From assembly GCA_039707655.1 (NCBI GenBank), contig CM077665.1, positions 287,126,205 through 287,190,204 on the forward strand: DNA of 64,000 nt, read 5' to 3'. Below are positions 1 to 11,624 of the stretch, in pieces (the first letter of the stretch is position 1; each line of letters begins with the position of its first letter). Below the pieces are notes generated by a model, which did not search any database, was not told the DNA's origin, and saw nothing but the letters and a program-made list of their open reading frames with translations. Origin of the DNA: Elymus sibiricus. Taxonomy: Eukaryota; Streptophyta; Magnoliopsida; Poales; Poaceae. The translations under genes and the position numbers were made by a program.

Positions 1-198
1 CAGCAGACGGCAAAGAGCCTGCCTGGGCCCAGCTGAAGCCTGACGTCAGCTGACGTCATCTATAGCTGTTTGCCGTCTGCTGGCAGACGGCAAAGAAGGA
101 AAGTTGTTTGCCGTCTGCCAGCAGACGGCAAAGACCCTGCCTGGGCCCAGCTGAAGCCTGACGTCAGCTGACGTCATCTACAGCTCTTTGCCGTCTGC
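1..198. repeat. Duplicated 118-bp-period subterminal unit with paired TGACGTCA sites
   Basis: Bases 1-80 recur almost identically at 119-198. Each copy holds two TGACGTCA palindromes two bases apart (41-48 and 51-58; 159-166 and 169-176), bracketed by inverted TTTGCCGTCTGC motifs. TGACGTCA is the core recognised by plant bZIP/TGA factors; whether they bind here is inference. Confidence 0.8.
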
Positions 199-461
199 CA
201 GCAGACGGCAAAGAGCGCCGTTAGCCACCTAACGGGGATGGAACCTTTTCTGTGTCGTCCACGCTCTTTGCCGTGTGCTGGCAGACGGCAAAGAAGGAAA
301 GTTCTTTGCCGTCTGCCAGCAGACGGCAAAGCGGCCTTTGCCGGCAGCCGTTCTGCCGGAGTGTTTGCCGTCTGCTGGCTGACGGCAAAGCCTTTGCCGT
401 CCGCCAAGCATGCCTTTGCCGTCTGCTATAGCAGACGGCAAAGTGCCTGATTCCAGTAGTG
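1..461. mobile_element. CACTA (En/Spm-type) DNA transposon, terminal region, other end outside window
   Basis: The segment is packed with direct and inverted copies of TTTGCCGTCTGC, the subterminal repeat typical of grass CACTA elements. Read on the minus strand from 461 leftwards it starts CACTACTGGAATCAGG, a standard CACTA terminus. The 3 bp TAT at 462-464 is the likely target-site duplication. The element interrupts a Gypsy LTR that resumes at 465. Subterminal repeats of this kind are transposase-binding sites in En/Spm. No transposase coding sequence is inside the window. Confidence 0.9.
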
Positions 462-464
462 TAT

Positions 465-1210
465 TGAATAGCATAATGGATCTGAACATGTAATCTTCCA
501 CCAAATAAACCATATAGTGATCAACTACAAGATGTAATCAACACTACTAGTCACCCACAGGTACCAATCTAAGGTTCTGGTACAAAGATTGTACACAAGA
601 GATGAACTAGGGTTTGAGAGGATATGGTGCTGTTGAAGATGTTGATGAAGAATGGCCTCCCAAAGATGAGAGGGGTGTTGGTGATGACGATGGCTTTGAT
701 TTCCCACTCCGGGAAGGAAGTTCCCCCGGTGGAATCGCTCCGCCGGAGGGCAAAAGTGCTCCTGCCCAAGTTCCTCCTCGAGACGGCGGCGTTCCATCCC
801 GAAAGTCCTCTCATCATTTTTTTGAGGTCAAAAGACCTTATAAACCAGAAGATGGGCGCCGGAGGTGGGCCGTGCTGAGCACAACCCACTAGGGTGCGCC
901 TGGGGGGCCTGGCGCGCCCTGGTGTCTTGTGCTCACCGGGGTGGCCCCCTCTGGTAGTTATTTACTCCAATATTTATTATATAATCCAAAATAATTCTCC
1001 GTAAAGTTTCAGCTTATTTGGAGATGTGCAGAATAGGTATCTCTAATGTGCTTTTTCAGGTCCAGAATTCCAGCTACTGGTATTCTCCCTCTTTGTGTAA
1101 ACCTTGCATATTATGAGAGAAAAGGCATTAGAATCACTCCCTAAAGCATTATTATTCAACAAAATATTATAAATAACAGTAGGAAATCATGATGCAAAAT
1201 GGATGTATCA
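465..1210 (-). repeat. Gypsy 3' LTR, partial (same family type as element B)
   Basis: On the minus strand this starts TGATACATCC at 1210 and aligns by eye with the LTRs of element B. A polypurine tract (GCTGGGAGGTGCG on the minus strand) lies at 1211-1223, so this is a 3' LTR. It contains a GC-rich palindrome (arms 877-884 and 927-934) and a TATA-like TTTATAAGG at about 838-846. The rest of the LTR is beyond the CACTA insertion and outside the window. Confidence 0.8.
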
Positions 1211-1700
1211 CGCACCTCCCAGCAAATAATGAAAAGTAACGCAAAACAGGAAAGTGCAAACAAGCGACCCTGACACCAGACAATCCTCTGGTCTCCCCCA
1301 TAGTGACTACATATATAAAAACGCAAATGTCTCTAGGACGAGGCTCGAGAGGGATGCCCTCATTAAATTTTTTACAGAGTTGGGAGAACCTATCAAGTGT
1401 TATTTCCTTGTATACGTCATATAGGTGGAACGATACGGTGGGTGGCTCTTTCGTAGCTTGAAAGTGAAAGTTTTGCACAAAAGTATTAGTGAGGAGGAGA
1501 TACTGATCACACTTATCTTCAAGGAACGGAGTGTGTCCAGCTTTGTTTGCCAAATAATACAAATCATCATGAATGCCCGCATGCTTCAAGAATGTGTTGG
1601 ATGGCCATTCGCACGGCCGCACCTCGGCCCCACGAGGTATACTTGGGCGTCTCCTTCTGAGTTCCCTCAGAGCTCCGTCTCGAAGTACCTCGCAATATCC
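1167..1700 (-). pseudogene. 3' ORF remnant of a Gypsy-type element
   Basis: A minus-strand frame is open from about 1700 to a stop at 1167. It contains RPCEWPSNTF, DKCDQYLLLTN and FVQNFHFQ, which I recognise from ORFs lying 3' in Triticeae Gypsy elements. No methionine start is visible; the frame enters through a GTG at 1622 and stays open upstream. The last residues run across the polypurine tract into the LTR, so the true C-terminus is altered. Function is unknown; it is not gag, protease, RT or integrase. Confidence 0.5.
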
Positions 1701-2450
1701 TTTTAAGAATTTTCTTTTCCTATGAAAAATTTCTGAATTTTTAGTCCCTCAAAATTTAAGTGAACAAAACTCAACAAAATTGATAGCAACTACTCCCACA
1801 AGTGTCTAGAGGCTATATCATGCATCAAAACTACTTTGAACCATACAAATCCAACATGCAAGCTCATATACATGGTCGCCAACAGTAGCAGAATGTACAA
1901 AACATAAAGTACTAGAACAAAAACTAATTGAACCATTAGAGGAGTCGCACGCCAAAGAGCAATACCTCGAAATAGTTTCAGAAACAATGTTTCGATCAAG
2001 GAGATCGAAAATCACTCAAAAATGAGCAAGAACATGGGCTAGGAGGCAAGGGTGATTTTTCTGGAGATAGGAGAAGGCCGTGGGATGGTGCAATAAGTGA
2101 GGGGGTAGACGCCCTGTGAGCTCGTGGCTCATAGGTGCACCCCCCCTAGGGTGTGTTTAGTTCCAAAAATTCTTAAATATTGTGGAAAAAATCATACTAA
2201 ATTTTTTGGTCATCCCGAGAACTTTTATTTTTGGGACATTTTTTATAGCATGGATAATTCAGAAAATAAGATAACAATGGCATTCTACTTTGTTAAAACT
2301 TTAAATAACACATAGTAAAATTGTTGGTACAGTAGGTTGTGCTTACTAAATTTATCTACCACATGCCCCTAAAAAATCCATTAATAAGGTTGATCAAGTC
2401 TTATTAACATTCCGTTTCTGAGTAACATGAAACCGATTTTTTAGGTATAA
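1701..2450 (-). other. Non-coding LTR-like (U3-like) segment between protease and 3' ORF
   Basis: About 2040-2310 resembles the interior of the Gypsy LTRs elsewhere in the window: a GC-rich stretch with CTCGTGGCTC near 2120, then an AT-rich part with GAGAACTTTTATTT matching 33,226-33,241. It lacks TG...CA ends and one arm of the palindrome. In minus-strand order it lies after the protease end (about 2455) and before the 3' ORF, as in element B near 7.1 kb. About 1790-2015 has short minus-strand frames of uncertain meaning. Confidence 0.45.
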
Positions 2451-3378
2451 CACTAAGTTACCTCAACAGGGATATGCATTTCCCCAACAATAAGAATTTC
2501 ATATCTCTTTTGGATGGTAGGAAGAGGAAATTTGAACCCTCCAATAGTAATTGTCGCAATTTGTTCAATGGAGTTGATATTATTCACTAAGCCTTGTTTC
2601 CTCGGGAACTATACCGTATGTTGATTACCATTGACATGAAAAGTAACCTTGCTTTTGTTGCAATCAATAACAGCCCGTGAAGTATTCAAAAGGGTCTACC
2701 AAGTATAATCAACATCCTGTCGACCTCGGGCATATCAAGAATAACAAAGTCTGTTAACATAGTAACGTTTGCAACTACAATAGGCACATCCTCACAAATT
2801 CTGATAGGTATAGCAGTTGATTTATTGTCCGTTTGCAAAGATCTTTTAGTAGGTGTCTGCTTATTCAAATCAAGTCTTCTATATAAAGAGAAAAGGCATA
2901 ACACTAACATTGGCTCCTAGATCACATAAAGCAGTTTTGACCTAACTTCTTTTAATGGACCAAGGAATAGTGGTTATTCCTGGATCTCCTAACTTCTTAG
3001 GTACCTCCCCCCCTCTTAAAATAATAAGTTGCAAGCATGGTGGAAATTTCAGCTTCAGGTATCTTTCCTTTATTAGTGATAATATCTTCCATGTATTTAG
3101 CATAAGGGGGCATTTTCAAAATACGTGTCAAATGTGTTCGCGAATAGATAGGTCTAAGCATTTCAACAAAGCACTTAAAATCCTTCTCAACCTTATTTTC
3201 TGAAGGTTTACTAGGAAATGGCATGAGTTTTCTGAACCCATGACTCCCTTTCCTTACCATGTTCTCTAGCAATGAAATGCCTCTTATCACATCTTTTATT
3301 CTTAGGAGGTGGGTTATCAAGATCAACAACAGGTTCTGTTTCCACTTCATTATCAAGTTCTTTATCATTGTCTGGTTG
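2451..3378 (-). pseudogene. Element A gag C-terminus and aspartic protease, frameshifted
   Basis: Minus-strand pieces in order: the acidic/basic gag tail (3378-3211), a helical segment with KMPPYAKYMEDI (about 3240-3000), the protease active site CDLGANVSVMPF (about 2925-2890), then the protease C-terminal part ending ILGRPF (2910-2686). At least one frameshift separates the DLGA motif from the rest, and further stops follow. The final residues HIPVEVT before a stop near 2455 suggest the natural end. Retroviral-type proteases use D-[TLS]-G-A; here the Asp is present but the frame is broken. Confidence 0.7.
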
Positions 3379-3383
3379 AGCAT
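3379..3383. other. Target-site duplication of element B, left copy (AGCAT)
   Basis: AGCAT here is repeated at 30,066-30,070 immediately beyond the other end of element B. A 5-bp duplication is standard for LTR retrotransposons and fixes the B boundaries. Confidence 0.9.
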
Positions 3384-4898
3384 TGATGACCCACAAGTAT
3401 AGGGGATCAATCGTAGTCCTTTCGATAAGTTGGAGTGTCGAACCCAACGAGGAGCAGAAGGAAATGACAAGTGGTTTTCAGCAAGGTATTCTCTGCAAGT
3501 GCTGTAAGTGACGATAACAAATAGTTTTCTAGCAGGATAATTCGTAGCAAGTAACAAGTGACAATAGTAACAAGGGTGCAGCAAGGTAGCCTAGTCCTTT
3601 TTGTAGCAATGGACGGGCTTGAAAGTACTTTTATATTAAGCAAGCGCTCCCGAGGACACATGAGAACTTCTGTGTAGTCATGTTCATCATGTTGAGTTGA
3701 TTCGCGTTCGCTACTTTGATAATTTGATATGTGGGTGGACCGGTGCTAAGGTAATGTTCTTACTTGAACGAACAACCCACTTATGATTACCCCCTCTCGC
3801 AAGCGTCCGCAACTACGAATGAAGAATTAAGATAAATCTAACCATAGCATGAAACATGTGGATCCAAATCAGCCCCTTATGAAGCAAAGCATAAACTGGG
3901 TTTTAAGCTTCTGTCACTCTAGCAACCCATCATGTACTTGTTACTCCACAATGACTTCCCTTAGGCCCATAACATGGTGAAGTGTCATGTAGTCGACGTT
4001 CACATGACACCACTAAGAGAAGTAACAACATACATATCATCAAAATATCGGACGAATACCAACTTCACATGATTACTTATAACAAGACTTCTCCCATGTC
4101 CTCAGGAACAATAGTAACTACTCACACCTCATCAACATGTTCAAGATCATAGGTGCAATAATAATAATTAAGCATCTGAACATAATATCTTCCACCAAGT
4201 AATCCAACAAGCATCAACTGCAAGATGTAATCAACACAACTAGTAACCCACATGTACCAATCTGAGGTTTTAAGACAAAGATTGAATACAAGACATGAAC
4301 TACGGTTGGAGATGAGATGGTGCTGGTGAAGATGTTGATGAGGATTGGTCCTTCCATGAAGGAGGAAGCGTTGGTGATGATGATGGCTTCGATCTCCCCC
4401 TCCCGGAGAGGAATTTCGCCTGCAAAATCTGTCTATCGGAGTGCAAAAGGGCCTCTGCCCAGGTTTCCACCTCAAGACGACGGCGTTCCGTCCAGAAAGG
4501 TTGCTTATGATTTTTCTAGGGTAAAACACACCATATAGGAGAAGTGGGGCGTTAGGAGGTCAGCAGGGGCCCCACAAGCCAAATAGGGCGCGGCCTAGGG
4601 GGCGCCCTGTTGGCTTGTGCCCATCTGGTGGCCCCCCTCTGGTATAGTTTTGGCCCAGAAATTCTCAAATATTCAGTAAAAATTCTCCGTGAAGTTTCAG
4701 GTCATTTGGAGTCTGGTGATTCTTCTGCCTTTTTCTCGGTTTTCCGGTCCAGAATTCCAGTTTTCATATATTTCCCTCTTTGTGGTGTACCTTGCATATT
4801 CAGAGGGAAACGGCATAAGAATTGCATAATAATATGGAATAATGGACAAGAATGAAGTAGATAGTAATAAGAAATCATGATGCAAAATGGACGTATCA
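3384..4898 (-). repeat. Element B 3' LTR
   Basis: A 1515-bp LTR with TGAT...ATCA ends. On the minus strand it starts TGATACGTCC at 4898. The copy at 15,527 shares its first part almost base for base. It holds a GC-rich palindrome (arms 4573-4581 and 4611-4619) and a TATA-like CCTATATGG at 4531-4539. The polypurine tract (AAGCTTGGGGGAGT on the minus strand) is at 4899-4912, which identifies this as the 3' LTR. Confidence 0.9.
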
Positions 4899-4912
4899 AC
4901 TCCCCCAAGCTT

Positions 4913-6679
4913 AGACCTCGCGTGTCCTCAAGCGAAAGCCGAACTATAAAATAATGACCACATAATTTGAGAGAGAGGTGTCGGTAAAAAAAAATACGGA
5001 AATGGGAGCATCATGAATATCATTATGGCCGCAAGCATTTCGTCATATAACTTATCATAAACAAGTAAAGATCAATTCACAATTATTGAAGTATGAAGCA
5101 TACACCTTATTGACAACCAACAAACGGGGCTTTTAGTCATGGAAATAATCATACATCATATTCAAGAGAAGAGTCTATGTAAGAGCTTTCATTCTAGCAA
5201 ACCCACATACTCAACTATCATTTAGTCATCTATGATTGTTGACACTCATTGCATATTTTTGGAACTAATGTTTTTGCTGGACACATAGGAAGATAAGGGC
5301 TTAATTTGCCACCCAACTCATTTACCTCAAGGATAATGTCAACAATAATGAATCATGGTTTCTTACATTCAACTAGATATATATATCTAGATCTTTCCTC
5401 AACACACGATGCTTGTCAACTAAGAGAGTTTATAAATTAAAAGAAGGGAAAATATTAATGACTCTTGTGTGAAAGTAAAAACTTTATGAAAATAAAAGAT
5501 AGACCCTTCGCAAAGGGAAGCAGAGGTTGTCATGCGCTTCTATTTGTTTAGATGTTTAATCTCTTAATGCAAAGGAACGTTACTTTATATCGCCCCTTGT
5601 GATAGCGAACTTTATTATGCACTTCATCGCTTTTATTTCTTCGTCATCACAAGATCGTACAAAGCTTATTTTCCCTTTCAATTAAAGATCATACATGATT
5701 ATAGGCACTTTTTATTGCTTATACACCGATGACAACTTACTTGAAGGATCTTATTCAATCAATAGGTAGGTAAGGTGGACTCTCACGGAAAGAAACTGGG
5801 TTTAAGGGGTTATGGATGCACAAGTAGTATCTCTACTTGGTGCGGAAATTTTGGATAACAAAAGATCTAAAAGAAACATCACATGTTAAAGGATCCATGA
5901 CTATATAACTTCTATGCAAATGTAAGCAATCATAACCATTAAGTTGTCTTCCATGTCCAACTTCAACACTTGATCATTATTTAATATTTGGTAAGGGTTC
6001 GCAATCATAGATGATGTCCAAGATAGTGTATTTGTATGTGGACCTTCTCTTCTCTATCATATTCTTGCATACATTATAACAATGACTAAGGCTATGCTTT
6101 TTTTATTGCCAACAATTTCATCGCTCATACTTTCTTTTTATGTGAAGTCATTACTCCCTAAGAGGTAAGCACATGATCTTTCCTATTCTTTTTATTGCCA
6201 TGCTATGATGATTGGTGCAAGAGAGTAAAGCACACACCCTCAACTCATCTTTATTATATAGCTCTCATACTCGGTTACGAGGGTAGGTAGATCTAAAAGA
6301 AAAATCCTAAGCAAAGTAAATCTGAAACTTTATTTCTCTAAACCACGAAATAACTACGGATCAAACTAAAATAAAAGATGATGGTGAAAAGTGATGATGA
6401 TACGATACCGGGGCGCCTCCCCAAGCTTGGAACAAGCTAGGGGTGGTGCCCATACCCATGTACTCAAGTGTTCTTCGGTGATGGTGGTGGTGTGAGGTAA
6501 TCCTCCATCTTTCAAGGCATAGGTTCCCCATCATGGAAAGAAACTCTTGTCTTTGGAATCTTGAAATCAGCAGCGAGGCTCATCCTTTTAAACCTAGATT
6601 CATACTCACAGTTCTGGGTTTGAAGTTCATAGATTTGATCTTGGAGGTGCTCGATCCGCTGTTGAAGCTTGGATAGAGC
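4913..6679 (-). other. Element B 3' non-coding region
   Basis: AT-rich stretch between ORF3 and the polypurine tract with no frame of note on either strand. I see no inserted element or RNA gene. Long 3' untranslated tracts are common in Athila-type elements. The part nearest ORF3 (about 6480-6679) may be its decayed C-terminal coding continuation, as the minus frame keeps QIYELQTQN-like codons after the stop. Confidence 0.6.
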
Positions 6680-6967
6680 TTATCCCATGCTCCTTGTGTC
6701 AATCTTGTTTTCGCGGATGAAGTCTGTGATCATAGAGTGATTAGCACTCAGACCACGTTCAACCATCCCTTTGCACTTGAAGATCTCCTGCTCCACTTCT
6801 GTAAGCCTGGCCTTGTCACTTCCCTCCTTCTTGGGACCTTGGACATCCCGGATGTGGAGCACCCCCTCACGCATCTCAATGGCTTGAGGGTGCTTCATCA
6901 CCTCCGACAGGTAGGGGTTGATGACATTCTCGAAGAACTGGTCTTTGGATGAACTTGGGGAAGTCAT
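6677..6967 (-). pseudogene. Element B ORF3 (3' extra ORF), truncated by a stop
   Basis: The minus-strand frame starts ATG at 6967 and encodes about 95 residues beginning MTSPSSSKDQFF. It is charged and helical (EVEQEIFKCKGMVERG), consistent with a coiled-coil segment. It ends at a stop right after DTRSMG, and coding-like sequence continues beyond, so the stop is probably a mutation. Its place after integrase matches the env-like/ORF3 slot of Athila elements, but I see no signal peptide or membrane segment, so no envelope role is claimed. Confidence 0.55.
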
Positions 6968-7042
6968 GGCGATCTAGATCTGTCAGAAAAACAACTCGAA
7001 ACAAGAAAAGAGAAGAAATTCGCAATGCGGTGGTCAAAACAT

Positions 7043-7330
7043 ACGGGAGTATATATATTGATTTTTTTCTAGGTCAGAATACGTACTTGGGAAGAAATCG
7101 GAGACGGGGAGGCACATGAGGGCCCCACAAGCCATCAGGGCGCGCCCCAGGGGGGCGCCCTGTTGGCTTGTGCCTCCCTCATGGGTCCCCCTGGCTCCTT
7201 TTTATTTTTGGAATTTTTTCTAAAATACCAAAACCAACAGAAACTATTTTTTTGGAATTTTTGGAGTCGGTTTACTTACCGTACCACATACCTACCCCTT
7301 TTTCAGGTTTTTGTAGTGTTCCAGAAGACC
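7043..7330 (-). promoter_or_regulatory. U3-like palindrome plus TATA module upstream of ORF3
   Basis: A strong palindrome has an outer arm CATGAGGG (7115-7122) against CCCTCATG (7176-7183) and an inner arm CACAAGCCA (7126-7134) against TGGCTTGTG (7164-7172). The same inner arm is in B's own LTRs. On the minus strand a TATATATA run follows at about 7054-7043, then ORF3 at 6967. The AT-rich flank 7190-7330 resembles the LTR interior. It may be an internal promoter copied from U3; that function is inference. Confidence 0.5.
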
Positions 7331-8627
7331 CCCCGTATGTGTTCTTCCGGTGTTATTACTTCAATGAAACTAGTCTCTTCATTAATGGGTGTACCTGAAA
7401 TATAATGCTTGATTCTTTGCACATTCACCGCTCTCTGGTTTTTGCCTTCGAAGTTATTAATTTTTATAGCACCGGATTGATAGACCTCTTCGACAACATA
7501 TGGACCTTCCTATTTGGATAAGAGTTTTCCTGCAAAAAATCTGAAATGAGAATTGTATAAAAGCACAAGGTCTCCTACATCGAATTCCCATTTTTGAATC
7601 CTTTTGCCATGCCATCTTTTAACCTTTTCTTTAAACAACTTAGAATTTTCATAGGCTTGTGTCCTCCATTCATCTAGTGAGCTAATATCAAATAACCTCT
7701 TTTCACCGGCAAGTTTAAAATCATAATTAAGTTCTTTAATTGCCCAATAAGCCTTATGTTCTAGCTCAAGAGGCAAATGACAAGCTTTTCCATACACCAT
7801 TTTATATGGGGGCATCCCCATGGGGTTCTTATAAGCAGTTCTATAAGCCTATAGAGCATCATCTAGTTTCTTAGACCAATTCTTTCTGGACCTATTGACA
7901 GTCTTTTGCAAGATTAATTTCAGTTCTCGATTGCCCAATTCAACTTGGCCACTAGAGTGAGGATGATAAGGTGATGCAATTCTATGGTTAACATCATATT
8001 TATCTAGAAGTTTACGGAAAGCACCATGAATAAAATGTGAACCACCATCAGTCATTAAGTATCTAGGGACTCCAAACCTCAGAAAAATAATTTCCTTCAG
8101 GATTTTAATAGAAGTGCTATGATCAACACTACTAGTTGAAATAGCCTCTACCCACTTAGTAACGTGATCAACAGTAACTAAAATATGAGTATATCCATTT
8201 AAGGAAGGAAAAGGTCCCATGAAGTCAAATCCCCAAACATCAAATGGTTCAATAGCAAGTGAATAGTTCATAGGCATTTCCTGGCATTTAAAATGTTAAC
8301 AACTCTTTGGCATTCATTACATGAAAGGACATACTTACGAGCATCTTTGAAAAGAGTAGGCCAATAAAAACCAGATTGTAATACCTTGTGTGCAGTTCTG
8401 TCACCAGCATGGTGTCCTACATATGCCTCGGAGTGACACTTCCGTAGGATCTGTCCCTGTTCATGCTCAGGTACACAATGTCTAATAACATCATCTACTC
8501 CTTCTTTATAAATATGTGGGTCATCCCAAAAGTAATGTCATAAATCATAAAAGAATTTCTTCTTTTGTTGGTAGGTGAAGTTAGGTGGTATATATTTAGA
8601 GACAATATGGTTAGCATAATCAGCATA
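7310..8627 (-). pseudogene. Element B integrase (zinc-binding, core and C-terminal parts), broken
   Basis: Minus-strand pieces: a decayed HHCC zinc region around 8330-8480 (CNECQ near 8320), the catalytic core 8277-7849, and the C-terminal domain 7821-7310. In the core I see VWGFDFMGPF (first Asp), LMTDGGSHF (second Asp) and SGQVELGNREL (Glu), so the DDE triad is still legible. The C-terminal part has PYKMVYGKACHLP and WEFDVGDLVLLY. Stops at about 7848, 8280 and 7509 break the frame. The enzyme would insert cDNA into the genome; this copy is dead. Confidence 0.8.
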
Positions 8628-10031
8628 CTAAGGAGTACTATGTGAAGTGTTTATAGCAGCAAGTTGTTCATCAGGAAAATTATCATCAATAGGCAGTGGG
8701 TCATCAATAACATTTTCCATCCTAGACAAGTTATCTGCTATCGGGTTTTCAGCTCCCTTCCTATCAATGATATGCAAATCAAACTCTTGAAGTAAAAGGA
8801 CCCACCTAATAAGTCTAGGTTTAGCATCTTTCTTTTCCATAAGGTATTTAATAGCAGCATGATCAGTGTGAATAGTTACTTTGGAATCAACAATATAAGG
8901 TCTAAACTTATCACATGCAAAAACAACTGCTAAAAATTCCTTTTCCGTGGTGGCGTAATTTCTTTGGGCCACGTCTAGAGTTTCACTAGCATAATGGATA
9001 ACATTCAATTTCTTGTCTACTCTTTGATCTAGAACAGCACCAACAGGATAATCACTAGTATCACACATAATTTCAAATGGCAAGTTCCAATCGGGTGGCT
9101 GAACAATAGGTGCAGAAATCAAAGCTTTCTTAAGTATTTCAAAAGCTTCTACACAATCATCATAAAAAACAAATGGGATATCTTTTTGAAGAAGATTAGT
9201 TAACGTCCTAGAAATCTTTGATGAAACGCCTATAGAAACCAGCATGAGCAAGGAAACTTCTTATACCTTTGATATCTTTTGGGCATGGCATTTTCTCAAT
9301 TGCATAAACTTTAGCTTTGCCCACTTCAATATCTCGTTCAATCTTTTTATGCCCAAGCACTATGCCTCCATTCACCATAAAATGGCACTTCTCCCAATTC
9401 AAGACAAGATTAGTTTCTTCACATCTCTCCAAAACTCGATCAAGGTTGCTCAAGCAATCATCAAAAGAAGTCCGATAAACGGAAAAATCATCCATGAAAA
9501 CCTCAACAATGTTTTCAGAAAAATCAGAGAATATAGAAGTCATACATATTTGAAAAGTAGCAGGTGCATTGCATAAACAAAAGGCATGCGCCTATAAGCA
9601 TAGGTTCCAAAAGGGCAAGTAAAGGTAGTTTTCTCTTGATCCTCTTTCGACACAGGTATTTTAGAAAAAAAATCAGAATATCCATCAAGAAAACAAAAGT
9701 GTTTCTGCTTAGATAATCCTTATAGCATTTAATCAATAAAAGGCAAAGGGCAGTGATCTTTCCTAGTAGCTTTATTTAATTTCCTGAAATCAATCCCCAT
9801 CCTATAACCAGTTACTATTCTATGTGGAATAAGCTCATTTTTATCATCAGGTACAATAGTTATACCACCTTTATTAGGGACACAATGAACATGACTTACC
9901 CATCTACTATCAACAATAGGATAAATTATACCTGCCTCCAGAAGCTTGAGTATTTGAGTTCTTACCACTTCTTTCATCTTAGGATTTAAGCGGCATCGAT
10001 GATCAACGACAGGTTTAGCATCTGGTTCCAT
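8628..10031 (-). pseudogene. Element B reverse transcriptase and RNase H, broken
   Basis: RT N-terminal part: 10,031-9729 (LLEAGIIYPI, CVPNKGGIT, GYRMGIDFRKLNKATRKDHCPLPFID). RT palm: 9543-9208 with FMDDFSVY, which carries the catalytic Asp pair. RNase H: 9251-8628 with [37 protein letters not shown] and [10 protein letters not shown], so the catalytic acids remain readable. Stops and frameshifts at about 9729 and 9208-9250 separate the pieces. The domain order is standard Ty3/Gypsy. Confidence 0.85.
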
Positions 10032-10043
10032 ATTAATCTTGTG

Positions 10044-10991
10044 CTAACATAGAGTGGGGCTTATGCCTTTAAGATCATCAAAAATATATCCAATAGCAGC
10101 CCGGTGCTTCTTCAGCGTTTTAAGTAATCTCTTTTCTTCATCCCCTGGAAGGTTAGTACTGATAATAACAGGGTATATCTTATTTTCATCATGGTAAGCA
10201 TATTTCAAAGTGTCGGGTAAACTCTTTAACTCAAACACGGGATCGCCCTTGGGTGGAGGAGGATCTCCTAAAATATCAACTGGTAAGTTGTGTTTAAGAA
10301 TAGGTGTTTGTTTAAGAAATTTGTCATCCATTTCATTACTCTCATTCATATGCATAACATTTTCATAGTCTAGTAAATATTGTTCTAACGGATTGGTAGG
10401 AGGCGCAACAATAGAAGCAAGACCAATAATTTCATCCTTACTTGGTAATTCTTTCTCATGTGGTTTTCCACCAAACTTGGAGAAGTTAAATTCATGAGAC
10501 ACATCACCAAAGCTTACTTTGACCTTCTCATTAACACGATTAATTTCAGCATTAACAGTATACAAGAAAGGTCTACCAAATATAATGGGACAAAAGTTAT
10601 CTTGTTTTGAACCAAGTACTAGAAAATCAGTGGGGTACTTGACTTTTCTACACAAGACTTCAACATCTCTAACAATTCCAAGTGGCGTAATAGTGTCTTT
10701 GTTTGCAAGTTTAATAGTAACATTAATGTCTTCAAGCTTAGATGGTGCTATGTCATTCATAATTTCTTGATATAAAGTAAAAGGAATAGCACTAACACTA
10801 GCACCAAGGTCACACAAGCCATGATAACAGTGATCTCCAATTTTACCTGAAACTACAGGCATGCCAACAACTGGTTTATTTCTATCCAGTTCATCCTCCA
10901 CGTTTCTATCAGGTTTTGCAATTCTAGCAGCTTCGCCACAGAAGTAAATAACTTGACCATCAATGTTATCAACTAGAAGATCTTTAACCAT
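10044..10991 (-). pseudogene. Element B aspartic protease and linker to RT
   Basis: A 315-codon stretch. The protease active site is CDLGASVSAIPF (Asp at residue 61 of this stretch), followed by FCPIIFGRPFL, the usual protease C-terminal hallmark. The linker includes FELKSLPDTLKYAY and ends ISPTLC at a stop, after which RT continues in the same frame, so a single substitution broke a continuous gag-pol frame. The upstream gag piece overlaps by a few codons in another frame. Confidence 0.85.
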
Positions 10992-11624
10992 AGCAACTTT
11001 AGGCTCAGTTTTATTTGTTCAGAAGGTGTAGGTGTCCTAACATGACTTTTATTAACCACAGTTGTAGCCTTAGCATGTTCCCTAATTCTAACAGGGAAAG
11101 GTGGCTTCTCAATGTAAGCAGTAGGAACAACTGGATCAACATTGCTAACAATTATTTCTTCCTTCTCAATTTTAATAGGTTCGTCTAATTGCCTTTCAAT
11201 GGGTGGATGGTATTTAAACCACTTCTCCTTAGGGAGAGCAACATGAGTAGCAAATGATTCACGGAAAGAAGCTACTATCTCAGAGTTAAGGCCATATTTA
11301 TTACTCAACTTATAGCAAGCATCGGTTTCCATAAAAGATTGAACACAATCAAACTTAAGCTTTATACCTGACTCTTTACCTTTGTCGAGTTCCCAATCTT
11401 CAGAGTTGCGCTTAATTCTTTCCAAAAGATCCCATTTAAATTCAATAGTCCTATTCATGAAAGAACCAGTAGAAGAAGAATCGAGTAGTACTTGATCATC
11501 ATGAGAAAGTCGAGCATAATTTTTTTGTATAATAGTTTTTCTTGAGGTGCATCATAGATTTAAGCCTCCCCAAGCTTGAGCGATACTTTCTCCTTGACAA
11601 GACCAACAATTATAAATAAAGTTC
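10973..11624 (-). pseudogene. Element B gag, C-terminal part
   Basis: A 161-codon frame (11,458-10,973) beginning MNRTIEFKWDLLERIKRN is the gag region downstream of the capsid-like domain. Upstream, 11,624-11,459 is coding-like but broken (RLSHDDQVLLDSSSTGSF, ESIAQAWG). Codons at 11,624 continue directly from the gag half at 15,041 once solo LTR D is removed. No CCHC zinc knuckle is visible. Confidence 0.75.

Noticed and set aside
174..513. Overlapping small frames on both strands in the CACTA end
   Set aside because: They arise from the repeated TTTGCCGTCTGC motif, which is open in several frames; CACTA ends are non-coding.
2036..2310. A separate LTR fragment insertion
   Set aside because: No TG...CA ends or target duplication can be found, and its place between protease and the 3' ORF parallels element B, so I describe it as an internal U3-like module instead.
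6680..6967. Envelope protein of an Athila-type element
   Set aside because: The ORF3 remnant shows no signal peptide, cysteine pattern or membrane segment; only the gene position fits.
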